Part shown: positions 8,138-14,835 of the stretch, piece after piece
Position numbering within the stretch: the stretch's first letter is position 1
Layout of the letters: every line of letters begins with the position of its first letter
Origin: Sphingomonas sp.
GTDB taxonomy: Bacteria; Pseudomonadota; Alphaproteobacteria; Sphingomonadales; Sphingomonadaceae
Reading direction: 5' to 3'
DNA length: 24,174 bases
Assembly (NCBI GenBank): GCA_025936675.1
Contig: JAICSX010000036.1
Location: 1 to 24,174, forward strand
Notes under the pieces: model-generated
Seen by the model: only the letters and a program-made list of their open reading frames with translations
Told to the model about the DNA's origin: nothing
Database searches by the model: none
Program-made: the position numbers and the translations under genes

Positions 8138-8898
8138 TGCCCACCCAGGACAAGCCATCGGCAGCAACGTTGGAGCCCCTGCTCCGAAAGCTTGAATACC
8201 GGCAGCAGCTAAGCCCTGAAGATCGGGCGGCGGTGCTGGCGCTGCCTCACACGACGAAGCGCTTGGACCAGCACGACTACATCGTCCGTCAGGGAGATAC
8301 GCCCCAGCATTCCTGCGTGCTGCTGGCCGGCTTTGCAGTGCGCAGCAAGATCGGCGCACAGGGCCAGCGGCAGATCGTCGCCGTTCAGATGAAGGGTGAA
8401 ATGGTCGACCTCCAGAACTCGCTGCTGGGCGTCGCCGATCACGACGTTCAGATGCTGACAAAGGGCATGATCGCGATGATCCCGCGCCAGCAGATTGAAC
8501 GGATCGCTGCTGAGCGTCCTGCTGTCGGCCGGGCAATGTGGATGGACACGCTGGTCGACGGTTCGATCTTTCGCGAATGGATCATGAACGTCGGCAGGAG
8601 GGACGCGAGAACCCGTCTCGCTCACCTGTTTTGCGAGTTCTCCCTACGGCTCAAGCTGGCCGGCCTTGGGCAGCATACCGACTACGAATTGCCGATGACG
8701 CAAGAGCAACTCGCCGATGCGACCGGCCTTACTCCAGTGCACGTCAACCGCACCATCAGGACACTGGAGCAAGACGGCCTGATCGCAAGGTCGAGCGCGC
8801 GGTCGATCCAGATCGGCGATTGGCGGAAGCTTGCGAAGGTCGCCGGCTTCGACAGCACTTATCTGCACATGCGAGAAGGCGACCTGGAGAAGGCGTGA
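8137..8898 (+). CDS. Crp/Fnr family transcriptional regulator
   Basis: A 253-residue protein with a cyclic-nucleotide-binding-like beta barrel (about residues 25-140, including YIVRQGDTPQHSCVLLAG) and a dimer helix. The C-terminal winged helix-turn-helix is at about residues 180-235, with MTQEQLADATGLTPVHVNRT and LEQDGLIAR. There is no N-terminal cysteine cluster, so it is not an oxygen-sensing FNR. The PRPSEALS-type cAMP phosphate-binding signature is not visible either, so the ligand is unknown. Many sphingomonads carry several regulators of this kind. It overlaps the DUF6894 gene by one base (TAATG). Two hairpins follow its stop. Confidence 0.88.
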   Translation: MPTQDKPSAATLEPLLRKLEYRQQLSPEDRAAVLALPHTTKRLDQHDYIVRQGDTPQHSCVLLAGFAVRSKIGAQGQRQIVAVQMKGEMVDLQNSLLGVADHDVQMLTKGMIAMIPRQQIERIAAERPAVGRAMWMDTLVDGSIFREWIMNVGRRDARTRLAHLFCEFSLRLKLAGLGQHTDYELPMTQEQLADATGLTPVHVNRTIRTLEQDGLIARSSARSIQIGDWRKLAKVAGFDSTYLHMREGDLEKA

Positions 8899-8900
8899 AA

Positions 8901-8954
8901 CGGACGGCGTGACGTCCGCGATGGCGACGCGCGCGATCTCAGCGATCAGATCGC
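8901..8954 (+). terminator. Two consecutive hairpins after the Crp/Fnr gene
   Basis: The first hairpin has arms CGGACG (8901-8906) and CGTCCG (8913-8918) with a 6-nt loop; the second has GCGATCT (8933-8939) and AGATCGC (8948-8954) with an 8-nt loop. Both stems are perfect. They begin three bases after the crp-like stop. Neither is followed by a T-run, so termination is possible but not shown. Confidence 0.35.
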
Positions 8955-9117
8955 AATGGTCAGGTTGTCCGCTCGTTGAGCAACATCAATTCTCGTCGGG
9001 CGAGACGTGGATGTTGAACTTCCGCGCTCAATCATCGGTTAACGAGCCTTCGGGGGCTCGACCATGCCGATCGCTAGCCGGCTCCTCGTTGAGCGCGTCT
9101 CTCTCGGGAGGATGAAC

Positions 9118-9831
9118 ATGAAACGCAGCATCGCGTTCTGTTTGGCGGTTCTTGGAGCAGCCTGGGCTTATCCTGCGCAGGCACAGCAAGCCCAGTTCGA
9201 TGTGTCTGGTTCGGGAATAAGCGCCTCTATCTTCCTCGCCTACATGGCCGATCAGAACCAGGGGCCCATTGGCACTTCGCCCAATACGTTCGATCCCGTC
9301 GGCTCGTTCGTGGTGACGGGGATCACCGGGACCTTTTCGGACTCCAACATCGCCGGGCTTACGGATGTCGCCATCACCGGCATCGTTCCAAGTAATCCCG
9401 GCTTGCCGACTTCGGACAATCTCCTCGCGCCCCACAGCTTCGGCTTCTACCCGGTCGCCAACGGGGTTGCGGGTCCGGATGGCACCGCTCCTGGATTTTC
9501 GTACGACGACCTGTTCTATCCGGGAGGATCGCCGCAGACTGCCACCAGCTATCCATTTTCCGGGGGCGTGTTCGATATCTACGGTCTCGTGTTCACGCTC
9601 GCGAACGGCGATGCGGTCAACCTGTGGAGCAACGGGAACGTGCCGGGGCTCGGACTGAACTACGGCGTCGGCGTCACAAACGGCACAGATGTGCTCGACT
9701 ACGAGAGTCCGGTTACCGTGGCAGCCGTTCCAGAACCGTCATCCTGGGCGCTGATGCTGATCGGCTTTGGTGCCATGGGTCTCTCGATCCGGCGTCGTCG
9801 CAAGCGACTACTCTCGACCGTGGCGGCATAG
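9118..9831 (+). CDS. Secreted PEPxxWA-CTERM sorting domain protein
   Basis: The 237-residue protein starts with a signal peptide (MKRSIAFCLAVLGAAWAYPA, cleaved near AQA-QQ). A Gly/Ser/Asn-rich body looks like secreted beta structure. The C-terminus is a classical PEP-CTERM tail: AVPEPSSWALMLIGFGAMG, then SIRRRRKR. The PEPxxWA variant is typical of sphingomonads and is recognised by exosortase and processed at the membrane, usually linked to exopolysaccharide export. No exosortase gene is in this window. Of the in-frame ATGs at 9064, 9112 and 9118, the last is preferred because CGGGAGG ends seven bases before it and it gives the cleanest signal peptide. The body's function is unknown. Confidence 0.88.
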   Translation: MKRSIAFCLAVLGAAWAYPAQAQQAQFDVSGSGISASIFLAYMADQNQGPIGTSPNTFDPVGSFVVTGITGTFSDSNIAGLTDVAITGIVPSNPGLPTSDNLLAPHSFGFYPVANGVAGPDGTAPGFSYDDLFYPGGSPQTATSYPFSGGVFDIYGLVFTLANGDAVNLWSNGNVPGLGLNYGVGVTNGTDVLDYESPVTVAAVPEPSSWALMLIGFGAMGLSIRRRRKRLLSTVAA

Positions 9832-9869
9832 CGGCTGAAGCTGCGACAGAGCGCACGCAAGCGCGCGAC

Positions 9870-10556
9870 CTATGACCAGTGGATGTTGTCCGCTCGATCC
9901 TGGTTCTTGCGCGCTGATCGCGCACTTGACCGCGCCTTCGCATCGGATGTTCGTGCGCCGGCAAAGGCGAGCAGCTCCGAAACCCACGGCCCGACGGTCA
10001 AAGCATCGACCCACAGAAGTTGCGGATCCCTGTTGCTGATCGTCATATCGAGCACGAGCTGCCGATCGAGCAGGACTTTGAACGTGCCGACGTCTCCTTC
10101 GATCTCTTCCGGAATGGCTGACGGACGCCACAAGGCCTCGATGCGCCAGCGCTGACCATCAATGCTCCAGGACGCCCATGGAGCTTCGGGGTCGTCCAAC
10201 CCTTCGATGTCGGTCACGCCCTTGGGGGGTGTCCATTGTTCTCCGCGGGCCTCCGATTTCCCGACCCAGAGCTGCGCCATTTTCAATAGCTCGGGGACGG
10301 CCAGGTTCAAGCGAGCTTCCGTGATCCACAGAGCCGCTTTTACCGCCTTCGCGAGCGCCAGCCTGTTACGCTCGATCTCAGCGACGCTCGCTCGATCCCG
10401 CGCCCCGTCAAGCTGAGTTCCGATTTCCTTTGCGCTCTCGGCTTCCCTCTCCTGAGGCGAGAGACGCTTCGGTCGATCCGGCGTCCATCTGGCCCACCTC
10501 ATGATGAACCAGGTGGCAAGGGCAGTTACTGCTACGAGTAATATCGACTGGATCAT
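9870..10556 (-). CDS. Membrane-anchored hypothetical protein
   Basis: A 228-residue protein with one N-terminal transmembrane helix (MIQSILLVAVTALATWFIM). A charged helical stretch follows (about residues 25-60, rich in Glu, Arg and Ala, possible coiled coil), and then a soluble domain with many Trp residues (WASWSIDGQRWRIEALWRPS). No family was recognised. The ATG at 10556 is chosen over an upstream frame start at 10589 because GGGGAGG lies about 10 bases before it and it begins the hydrophobic helix. It converges with the PEP-CTERM gene, 38 bases apart, without an obvious terminator between them. Confidence 0.68.
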   Translation of the reverse strand: MIQSILLVAVTALATWFIMRWARWTPDRPKRLSPQEREAESAKEIGTQLDGARDRASVAEIERNRLALAKAVKAALWITEARLNLAVPELLKMAQLWVGKSEARGEQWTPPKGVTDIEGLDDPEAPWASWSIDGQRWRIEALWRPSAIPEEIEGDVGTFKVLLDRQLVLDMTISNRDPQLLWVDALTVGPWVSELLAFAGARTSDAKARSSARSARKNQDRADNIHWS

Positions 10557-10658
10557 GGAAGGGGACCTCCCCGCGTACGAGCATGGCACGACCTTCCAGA
10601 AGAAGCCACGTGGAAGCGTTCTACGGCATCACGGACGTCCGCATGTTGAGGGCTGACT

Positions 10659-10940
10659 CTACAGTCGCCTTTGAACTCGTCGGGCGACGAAGCCCACGAT
10701 AAGGGTGAGCACGCCGAGGACCGCGGCGATTGCGACGGTCGATTTGAGGGCCTGAAAAGCCGTGGGGCACGGATACTCCGGGTCACCTCGGATGCAGTCG
10801 AGCGACATTCCCCAATTAAGCCATTGCACCACAATTCCGAAGACGCCGAGGATCCAAATCAGAACGGTGAACACCCAAGCTAGGATCACAAGCGAGCTTA
10901 TGAACCTTGAGACCGCGTCGACCTTTGGATGAACTGGCAC
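10659..10940 (-). CDS. Small two-helix membrane protein with a Cys-containing loop
   Basis: A 93-residue protein with two transmembrane segments (about residues 13-42 and 68-87). The loop between them contains CIRGDPEYPCP, so two cysteines that could form a disulfide if it faces the periplasm. It ends in the basic VARRVQRRL. The start is a GTG at 10940. No family was recognised. It lies upstream of and on the same strand as the membrane-anchored protein gene at 9870-10556, about 100 bases away, so a two-gene transcript is possible. A hairpin repeat copy starts 25 bases behind its start codon. Confidence 0.62.
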   Translation of the reverse strand: MPVHPKVDAVSRFISSLVILAWVFTVLIWILGVFGIVVQWLNWGMSLDCIRGDPEYPCPTAFQALKSTVAIAAVLGVLTLIVGFVARRVQRRL

Positions 10941-10964
10941 ACGGCGAACCTGCCGCTGTTCTGC

Positions 10965-10994
10965 AATGTCCGCAATGGGTGGAAAGCAGACGTT
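10965..10994 (+). repeat. GGGT-loop hairpin repeat, copy 2
   Basis: Left arm AATGTCCGC, loop AATGGGTGGAAA, right arm GCAGACGTT; the arms pair with one mismatch and one G-T wobble. It is followed by TTGGCC overlapping its end, as is copy 6. An ATG inside the left arm opens a frame into the downstream lipoprotein gene, an artefactual longer start. Confidence 0.85.
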
Positions 10995-11013
10995 GGCCCG
11001 CTATGTAGCAGCG

Positions 11014-11454
11014 ATGAGCTTTCAGCCCGTAAGGTTAGCCGCCGCGGCGGCGCTCTGCTTTGCGACCGCTGCTTGCGGGCAGGGCTTCGTGCACGATGAA
11101 AAGCTCGATGGACCTTTCCACCTCGTCGCTGTTGACGAGATGGAACAGATGTCGCTCTGCAGGGCACTTGAAGACGGAAGTTGTGTCGGTGATCAACTCG
11201 GTGACGAGACCGTGTTTGCAGCAGGCTACAATCACCGCTTCATCACGCTAGCTATCCACCCGAGAAAGCATTGGCCTGCTCCTGCCGACCGCTCCGTGAC
11301 CAACTATTATTACGTCACTAGGACGAGCACTGAGAAAACGGATGAGGGTGCGGGTGCGATCTTGAAAGGTCCACTGACCCAGCAGCAGTTTGCGAGCGAG
11401 AAGCAACAGCTAAAGCTTCCTGAGTTCACGAGAGTTTTCGACGAATTGAAGTGA
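11014..11454 (+). CDS. Putative lipoprotein, unknown function
   Basis: A 146-residue protein with a lipoprotein signal: basic N-terminus, hydrophobic LAAAAALCFA, then the lipobox-like ATAAC with Cys at about residue 21. The mature part has two further Cys (SLCRALEDGSC), possibly a disulfide, and a YYYVTRTST strand. The start at 11014 is chosen because the longer frame from 10966 begins inside the hairpin repeat and would put a repeat-encoded MSAMGGKQTL peptide in front of the signal sequence. Its TGA stop ends on the first base of the next repeat. No family was recognised. Confidence 0.7.
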   Translation: MSFQPVRLAAAAALCFATAACGQGFVHDEKLDGPFHLVAVDEMEQMSLCRALEDGSCVGDQLGDETVFAAGYNHRFITLAIHPRKHWPAPADRSVTNYYYVTRTSTEKTDEGAGAILKGPLTQQQFASEKQQLKLPEFTRVFDELK

Positions 11455-11520
11455 ACGTCCGCTTTGGGTCGAAAGCAGACCTAAGCCGCTAGCGTCCCGA
11501 ATGGGTGGAAAGCGGACATT
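11454..11520 (+). repeat. Tandem composite of hairpin repeat copies 3 and 4
   Basis: Copy 3 (11454-11481) has left arm AACGTCCGC, loop TTTGGGTCGAAA and right arm GCAGACC. Copy 4 (11491-11520) has AGCGTCCCG, AATGGGTGGAAA and GCGGACATT. The linker CTAAGCCGCT joins them. The outermost arms AACGTCCGC and GCGGACATT match each other at 8 of 9 positions, better than copy 4's own arms, so the composite may fold as one large hairpin. The same composite recurs at 11898. Confidence 0.85.
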
Positions 11521-11543
11521 CAGGCGCGCTATGAACCGGCACT

Positions 11544-11897
11544 ATGAGGACCGCTGCATTGAGGCCGTTCAACGAGGTTGAAGAGGTCAAACCCGACTTG
11601 CGGTCTGCCAGTTGCGGGCGACCGGGATTGTCTTGCACACTCTGGTGGGCTGACGATCCTAGTGCGGAACCGCCGCAGCGCAGCCTTATCGAACAGTTCG
11701 CCGCAAAGCACCCGGAAGCCGAAGTGACCTTACCGCCTTACCAGCGCAACGAGGATGATGTGTCCGGCTCACTCACCTGGGCTGGTTGCCACGTCGAAGT
11801 CGGATACGAGCTTATCCTCCCGTACCTGAGGATTTGGTCTGAGAAGCGGGAAGCAGTGGTGGGCGTCAGGCAAGCGCTAATCTGTGCCGCCAGCTAG
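11544..11897 (+). CDS. Hypothetical protein bracketed by composite repeats
   Basis: A 117-residue soluble protein containing SLIEQFAAKHPEAEVTLPPY and LTWAGCHVEVGYELILPYL, with no signal peptide or membrane segment. No family was recognised. It is flanked by two near-identical 66-67-bp tandem repeat composites in direct orientation (11454-11520 and 11898-11963); its TAG stop ends on the base before the second. There is no strong ribosome binding site before the ATG at 11544, so the N-terminus, or even expression, is uncertain. The second half looks more protein-like than the first 25 residues. Confidence 0.5.
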   Translation: MRTAALRPFNEVEEVKPDLRSASCGRPGLSCTLWWADDPSAEPPQRSLIEQFAAKHPEAEVTLPPYQRNEDDVSGSLTWAGCHVEVGYELILPYLRIWSEKREAVVGVRQALICAAS

Positions 11898-11963
11898 ATG
11901 TCCGCAATGGGTGGAAAGCTGACCTAAGCCGCTAGCGTCCGGAATGGGTGGGAAGCCGCCATT
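11898..11963 (+). repeat. Tandem composite of hairpin repeat copies 5 and 6
   Basis: Copy 5 (11898-11924) has ATGTCCGC, loop AATGGGTGGAAA and GCTGACC. Copy 6 (11934-11963) has AGCGTCCGG, loop AATGGGTGGGAA and GCCGCCATT. They are joined by the same CTAAGCCGCT linker as copies 3-4, so the unit duplicated was the composite. Copy 6 has the most decayed stem of the set. Confidence 0.85.
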
Positions 11964-12029
11964 GGCCATCTCGCTCATGCTGTTTAATTTTCCCTTTCTC
12001 GCCTAGGCTCACCCATGAGGGGGCCTCAC

Positions 12030-12752
12030 ATGCGGAAGCAATCGCAGAGTCCTTGGCACGACTGGCGCAACGACGCGCGCGAGCTCGCGATCGTCGTCAT
12101 CGGCGTGCTGATCGCCTTGCTCGGCCAGGAAGTGGTGCAAGGTTGGGAATGGCAGCAGAAGATCCGCGCCGCCGAAGAGGCGATGAAGCATGAGCTGCTG
12201 TGGGACGACGGGCCGCAAATCTACCAGCGCGCGATGATGCACCCGTGCCTCAGCCAGCGGCTCGACGCGATCCGAGCCGCGGTTGAGGACCACGCGCCGC
12301 GGGACCGGATCGTCGCTTTCGTCGACAGCTACCAGGTCTTCCCTGTCAGCTACGACGTCGTCGCCCAACAGGCCGCGACGGCCTCCGACGTAACGACGCA
12401 CATCAACCAGGACGTCCTGCAACCCTATATGATGCCCTATGCTGTCATGCCCGACTTCGGGCAAACCGCACAGGTCGAGCAGGAGCACATCGCCCGGCTG
12501 CACGCGCTGAACCGCAAGGGCGGCCCGCTTAGCGAAGCGGAGACGATCCAGGTGCTGAACGCGGTCGAGCTCCTGCACAACGACGACCGCTTCATGAACA
12601 GCGCTGCGCGCTGGAGCATTCCCCAGCTCAGAAAGCTCGGGGCGGTCGATGCCGAGCGCCTGCAAACTTTTACCGACATTGCGCGCAAGAGTTTCGGCGA
12701 TTGCATCAAGCCGCTTCGCGCAGATTTCCCCAAGGGAATACCCGTCGACTGA
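12030..12752 (+). CDS. Single-pass membrane protein, sphingomonad hypothetical
   Basis: A 240-residue protein with a short basic N-terminus (about 15 residues), a transmembrane helix LAIVVIGVLIALLGQEVVQ (about residues 19-37), and a long mainly helical domain starting WEWQQKIRAAEEAMKHEL. The arrangement W..W...ARE.AIVV.GVLIAL..QE/QVV..W.W followed by an E-rich helix is one I recall from a conserved but uncharacterised family in sphingomonads and xanthomonads. The ATG at 12030 is preferred to 12015 because AGGGGG lies six bases upstream. The domain is predicted to face the periplasm only if the positive-inside rule holds for the short N-terminus. Confidence 0.78.
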   Translation: MRKQSQSPWHDWRNDARELAIVVIGVLIALLGQEVVQGWEWQQKIRAAEEAMKHELLWDDGPQIYQRAMMHPCLSQRLDAIRAAVEDHAPRDRIVAFVDSYQVFPVSYDVVAQQAATASDVTTHINQDVLQPYMMPYAVMPDFGQTAQVEQEHIARLHALNRKGGPLSEAETIQVLNAVELLHNDDRFMNSAARWSIPQLRKLGAVDAERLQTFTDIARKSFGDCIKPLRADFPKGIPVD

Positions 12753-12798
12753 CCAGCGGTGCTCGTCTGCCCCGCCGTAGGCATTTCGCGCGTAGGTT

Positions 12799-12830
12799 TA
12801 ATGTCTGCAATGGGTCGAAAGCGGACGTAA
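12799..12830 (+). repeat. GGGT-loop hairpin repeat, copy 7
   Basis: Left arm TAATGTCTGC, loop AATGGGTCGAAA, right arm GCGGACGTAA; pairing extends into flanking GGT and ACC. It lies between the 3' ends of two convergent genes (12752 plus strand, 12853 minus strand), where it could serve both as an mRNA end structure. Confidence 0.82.
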
Positions 12831-12852
12831 CCAGGCCAACTCGGTGCCCCAA

Positions 12853-13323
12853 TCATTTAGGTCCGTGCGGTGATCGCAATTGATTGGAACATTCGGGCTT
12901 CGTCGCGAAAGCTCTCCGTCGAGCGTCGTAGGTGAAGGTTATTTGCTCCCATCCAAGAGTGTCAGGGGTTCTCGGAATGCCCAACCAATCGCTCATCCAA
13001 CGTCTCTGACCGGCTGGCAAATAGCTTTCTTCTGGCGATGGCGCTGGGCACGGAACCGTCCGCCATTTCTCTGGCGGAAGTCTTCCATCGATATCCTTGC
13101 AGATTTCGTTGCCTGACGGAGGCGGACCAGGCAGAGCGAAAACGACTGACACGCGGCCCGTATCGTCGAATGCATAGTAGCGAGCGTAGTCGCGCAATGG
13201 TTGAGCACCGTTAGGCAAACTTACGGTGTTCTCGACCTGATCCATGATGCGGTCGTGGGGACTCTTAGCTCGCGCTGAGCAGCCGCAGAGCGCCAGAGGC
13301 GCAAGCAACAAGACAATCCTCAT
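12853..13323 (-). CDS. Putative lipoprotein, unknown function
   Basis: A 156-residue protein with signal MRIVLLLAPLALCGC, a textbook lipobox LCGC with Cys at residue 15, so likely a lipid-anchored envelope protein. The mature part contains YARYYAFDDTGRVSVVFALP and two further Cys (EICKDIDG, TVPCPAP) that could pair; RWMSDWLG and WEQITFTYDARRRAF follow. No family was recognised. It is alone on the minus strand between repeat copies 7 and 8, each within about 25 bases of a gene end. Confidence 0.7.
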   Translation of the reverse strand: MRIVLLLAPLALCGCSARAKSPHDRIMDQVENTVSLPNGAQPLRDYARYYAFDDTGRVSVVFALPGPPPSGNEICKDIDGRLPPEKWRTVPCPAPSPEESYLPAGQRRWMSDWLGIPRTPDTLGWEQITFTYDARRRAFATKPECSNQLRSPHGPK

Positions 13324-13345
13324 GAGCGGAACGTCCCACGGCGCG

Positions 13346-13379
13346 CTAACGTCCGCAACGGGTCGACAGCTGACGTTAG
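13346..13379 (+). repeat. GGGT-loop hairpin repeat, copy 8
   Basis: Left arm CTAACGTCCGC and right arm GCTGACGTTAG pair over 11 bp with one mismatch, around AACGGGTCGACA. It is the longest stem in the set. Compared with copy 9, the pair C-G in AACGTC/GACGTT has become T-A in AATGTC/GACATT, a compensating change. The TAA stop of the minus-strand gene 13376-13879 is made by bases of the right arm. Confidence 0.85.
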
Positions 13380-13879
13380 GGAACGCGCCACGCTTCCATT
13401 AGCTTGGCCAGGCATATCCGCTTTGCCCGCGCCAACGTGGATTCGTGCACAGCCTTCAGCGCCGGAATGGCCGCCTTGAAGTATGCGCGCATCTCACGTT
13501 TGCTAGGCTCAATCATCGGATAGCCACACGCGTCGGGGAACCACGCCAGACCCGACGTGAAGCGGAGAACGCCAACCGGATTTCTCGGCAGTGCTTCCGC
13601 TACGGCGATCCGCAGAAACTCGGCAGTGCCGGCGTCTGTGCCGGGGTCCAGCCGAGGCACTAACGCGAGCCATCGAGAGTCACCGGACGACACGCCATCA
13701 AGGACCTTGTCGTAGATCCCGAACATGGAACGACTGTCGTCAGGAGCAACTATCGCCAGCTTATTGACTGTCGCCTTCGCACCATAAAGGTCGATCATAT
13801 GTCCGACGACCGCGGGTGTGATGGCGCGTGGTGTATCAGGGTGCGGCAAGAGCGCTGCCGTCAAAAATAAAGCCAACAC
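13376..13879 (-). CDS. Exported hypothetical protein
   Basis: A 167-residue protein with an N-terminal signal-like segment (VLALFLTAALLPHPDTPRA) and a helical mature part including AVVGHMIDLYGAKATVNKLA and EMRAYFKAAIPALKAVHEST; one pair of cysteines (DACGYP and RICLAK) is present. No family was recognised. The GTG at 13879 is preferred because AAGG lies seven bases upstream; a TTG five codons earlier is the only alternative before an in-frame stop. Its TAA stop is inside repeat copy 8. Confidence 0.65.
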   Translation of the reverse strand: MLALFLTAALLPHPDTPRAITPAVVGHMIDLYGAKATVNKLAIVAPDDSRSMFGIYDKVLDGVSSGDSRWLALVPRLDPGTDAGTAEFLRIAVAEALPRNPVGVLRFTSGLAWFPDACGYPMIEPSKREMRAYFKAAIPALKAVHESTLARAKRICLAKLMEAWRVP

Positions 13880-13928
13880 GGTCGTACCTTGCAAAAAGCC
13901 GGAGCGGACTCATGATGGGGGCCGAGGT

Positions 13929-13960
13929 TAATGTCTGCAACGGGTGGAACGCTGACATTA
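13929..13960 (+). repeat. GGGT-loop hairpin repeat, copy 9
   Basis: Left arm TAATGTCTGC and right arm GCTGACATTA pair over 10 bp with one mismatch, around AACGGGTGGAAC. The TAA stop of the minus-strand gene 13958-14371 is formed by the last three bases of the right arm. Confidence 0.85.
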
Positions 13961-14371
13961 GCGCCGCTTGCCCTTGTGGGACTGAATTGTCTTGAAAGCA
14001 CGAGCCACGTACGGTTCCATGCTCATTGTCCACGCTGCATCAACAACCTTCTGCATGGCGGCACTCTCTTTCGCTGCCGACTCGACACGGTCCAGAAAGT
14101 CCGCCCCGTGTGCGTCCATCAGATTTTCCAAGAGACCTGCACCGAGCAGCCCGAGCTCATCGTCAGTAAGCTGCAGCTGGCAAGCGATCTGAATAAAGCG
14201 CCAACAGTCATCTGGCTCGTTCTCTAATCCGAAGACTTGCGAGATTAACGCACTGGCGCGGTCATAACCCGCTTCCAGCGGGTCATCGTCATCTAGCGGA
14301 AGGTCCTGATGCTTCGAAGGGTCGAAGTAAGCTTCGGCAAGCTTGCGCAGCCACATGAGGTCCCGTGCCAT
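13958..14371 (-). CDS. DUF6869-like hypothetical protein
   Basis: A 137-residue soluble, acidic, all-helical protein. The stretch DDCWRFIQIACQLQLTDDE followed by LGLLGAGLLENLMDAHG matches the pattern I recall for DUF6869 (CWxFIxxxxxxxxDxxxLxxLxAGPLExLLxxHG), with LLENLM in place of the usual PLEDLL. Members are of unknown function and often lie in scattered accessory contexts. The N-terminus MWLRKLAEAYFDPSKHQD is charged. There is no clear ribosome binding site before the ATG at 14371. Its stop codon lies in repeat copy 9. Confidence 0.72.
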   Translation of the reverse strand: MARDLMWLRKLAEAYFDPSKHQDLPLDDDDPLEAGYDRASALISQVFGLENEPDDCWRFIQIACQLQLTDDELGLLGAGLLENLMDAHGADFLDRVESAAKESAAMQKVVDAAWTMSMEPYVARAFKTIQSHKGKRR

Positions 14372-14406
14372 TCAGACGTTCATAGGCTTACGAGACTAAC
14401 AGAGAG

Positions 14407-14432
14407 TGTCCGCAACGGGTGGAAAGCGGACA
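14407..14432 (+). repeat. GGGT-loop hairpin repeat, copy 10
   Basis: TGTCCGC (14407-14413) and GCGGACA (14426-14432) are perfect 7-bp inverted repeats around AACGGGTGGAAA. This is the cleanest core copy and can be used as the reference. It lies 35 bases upstream of the 13958-14371 gene's start codon and 26 bases before the next plus-strand gene, between two divergent genes. Confidence 0.88.
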
Positions 14433-14457
14433 TAGACGAGTGTTAGTAGTCGTGCCG

Positions 14458-14826
14458 ATGATCCTTCAAATTCTTGTCGCTCTTTCGATAGCCAGCTCCT
14501 CAGCGGCATTACGACAAGACGTAGCAGAGCAAAACGTAACTCAATTTCCCACGACGTATGTGAGGCCGATCGGAGCAGCTCTGGCCGAGTTCAAGAAAAC
14601 TCACGCCAATTGGTCTTGCTTCCGCGTCATCGTGGTTCCGCACAGCGACAATTCGCAAATTCTCCAAATCGGCTTCAGCTCGGATCGTACTGTCACGAAC
14701 GATCCGAAGAGTGACACATTGACGATTCGACCTCCGCAGAAATGTGGGCCGGGGGCGAGCTATCTGGTGCGACGCGACGGAACCATCCTCCGACGGCTTG
14801 GCCATCCTCGGCCTGCCACCCGATAG
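14458..14826 (+). CDS. Exported hypothetical protein
   Basis: A 122-residue protein with a likely signal peptide MILQILVALSIASSSAALRQ and a small mature domain with two cysteines (NWSCFRV and QKCGPG). Alternating strands such as QILQIGFSSDRTVTN and a closing ASYLVRRDGTILRRLG suggest a compact beta-rich fold. No family was recognised. Starts at GTG 14419 (inside repeat copy 10) and GTG 14440 are in frame; ATG 14458 gives the most typical signal sequence. The ribosome binding site is unclear in all cases. Confidence 0.62.
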   Translation: MILQILVALSIASSSAALRQDVAEQNVTQFPTTYVRPIGAALAEFKKTHANWSCFRVIVVPHSDNSQILQIGFSSDRTVTNDPKSDTLTIRPPQKCGPGASYLVRRDGTILRRLGHPRPATR

Positions 14827-14835
14827 ACGGCGAGA

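Noticed and set aside
10637..10656. Possible twelfth repeat copy (GTCCGC and GCTGAC arms)
   Set aside because: The loop lacks GGGT and is shorter; arm similarity alone is too weak. It may be a relic.
11107..11130. Possible reverse-orientation repeat (CTTTCCACC inside the lipoprotein gene)
   Set aside because: Only nine bases match, there are no arms, and it is inside coding sequence.
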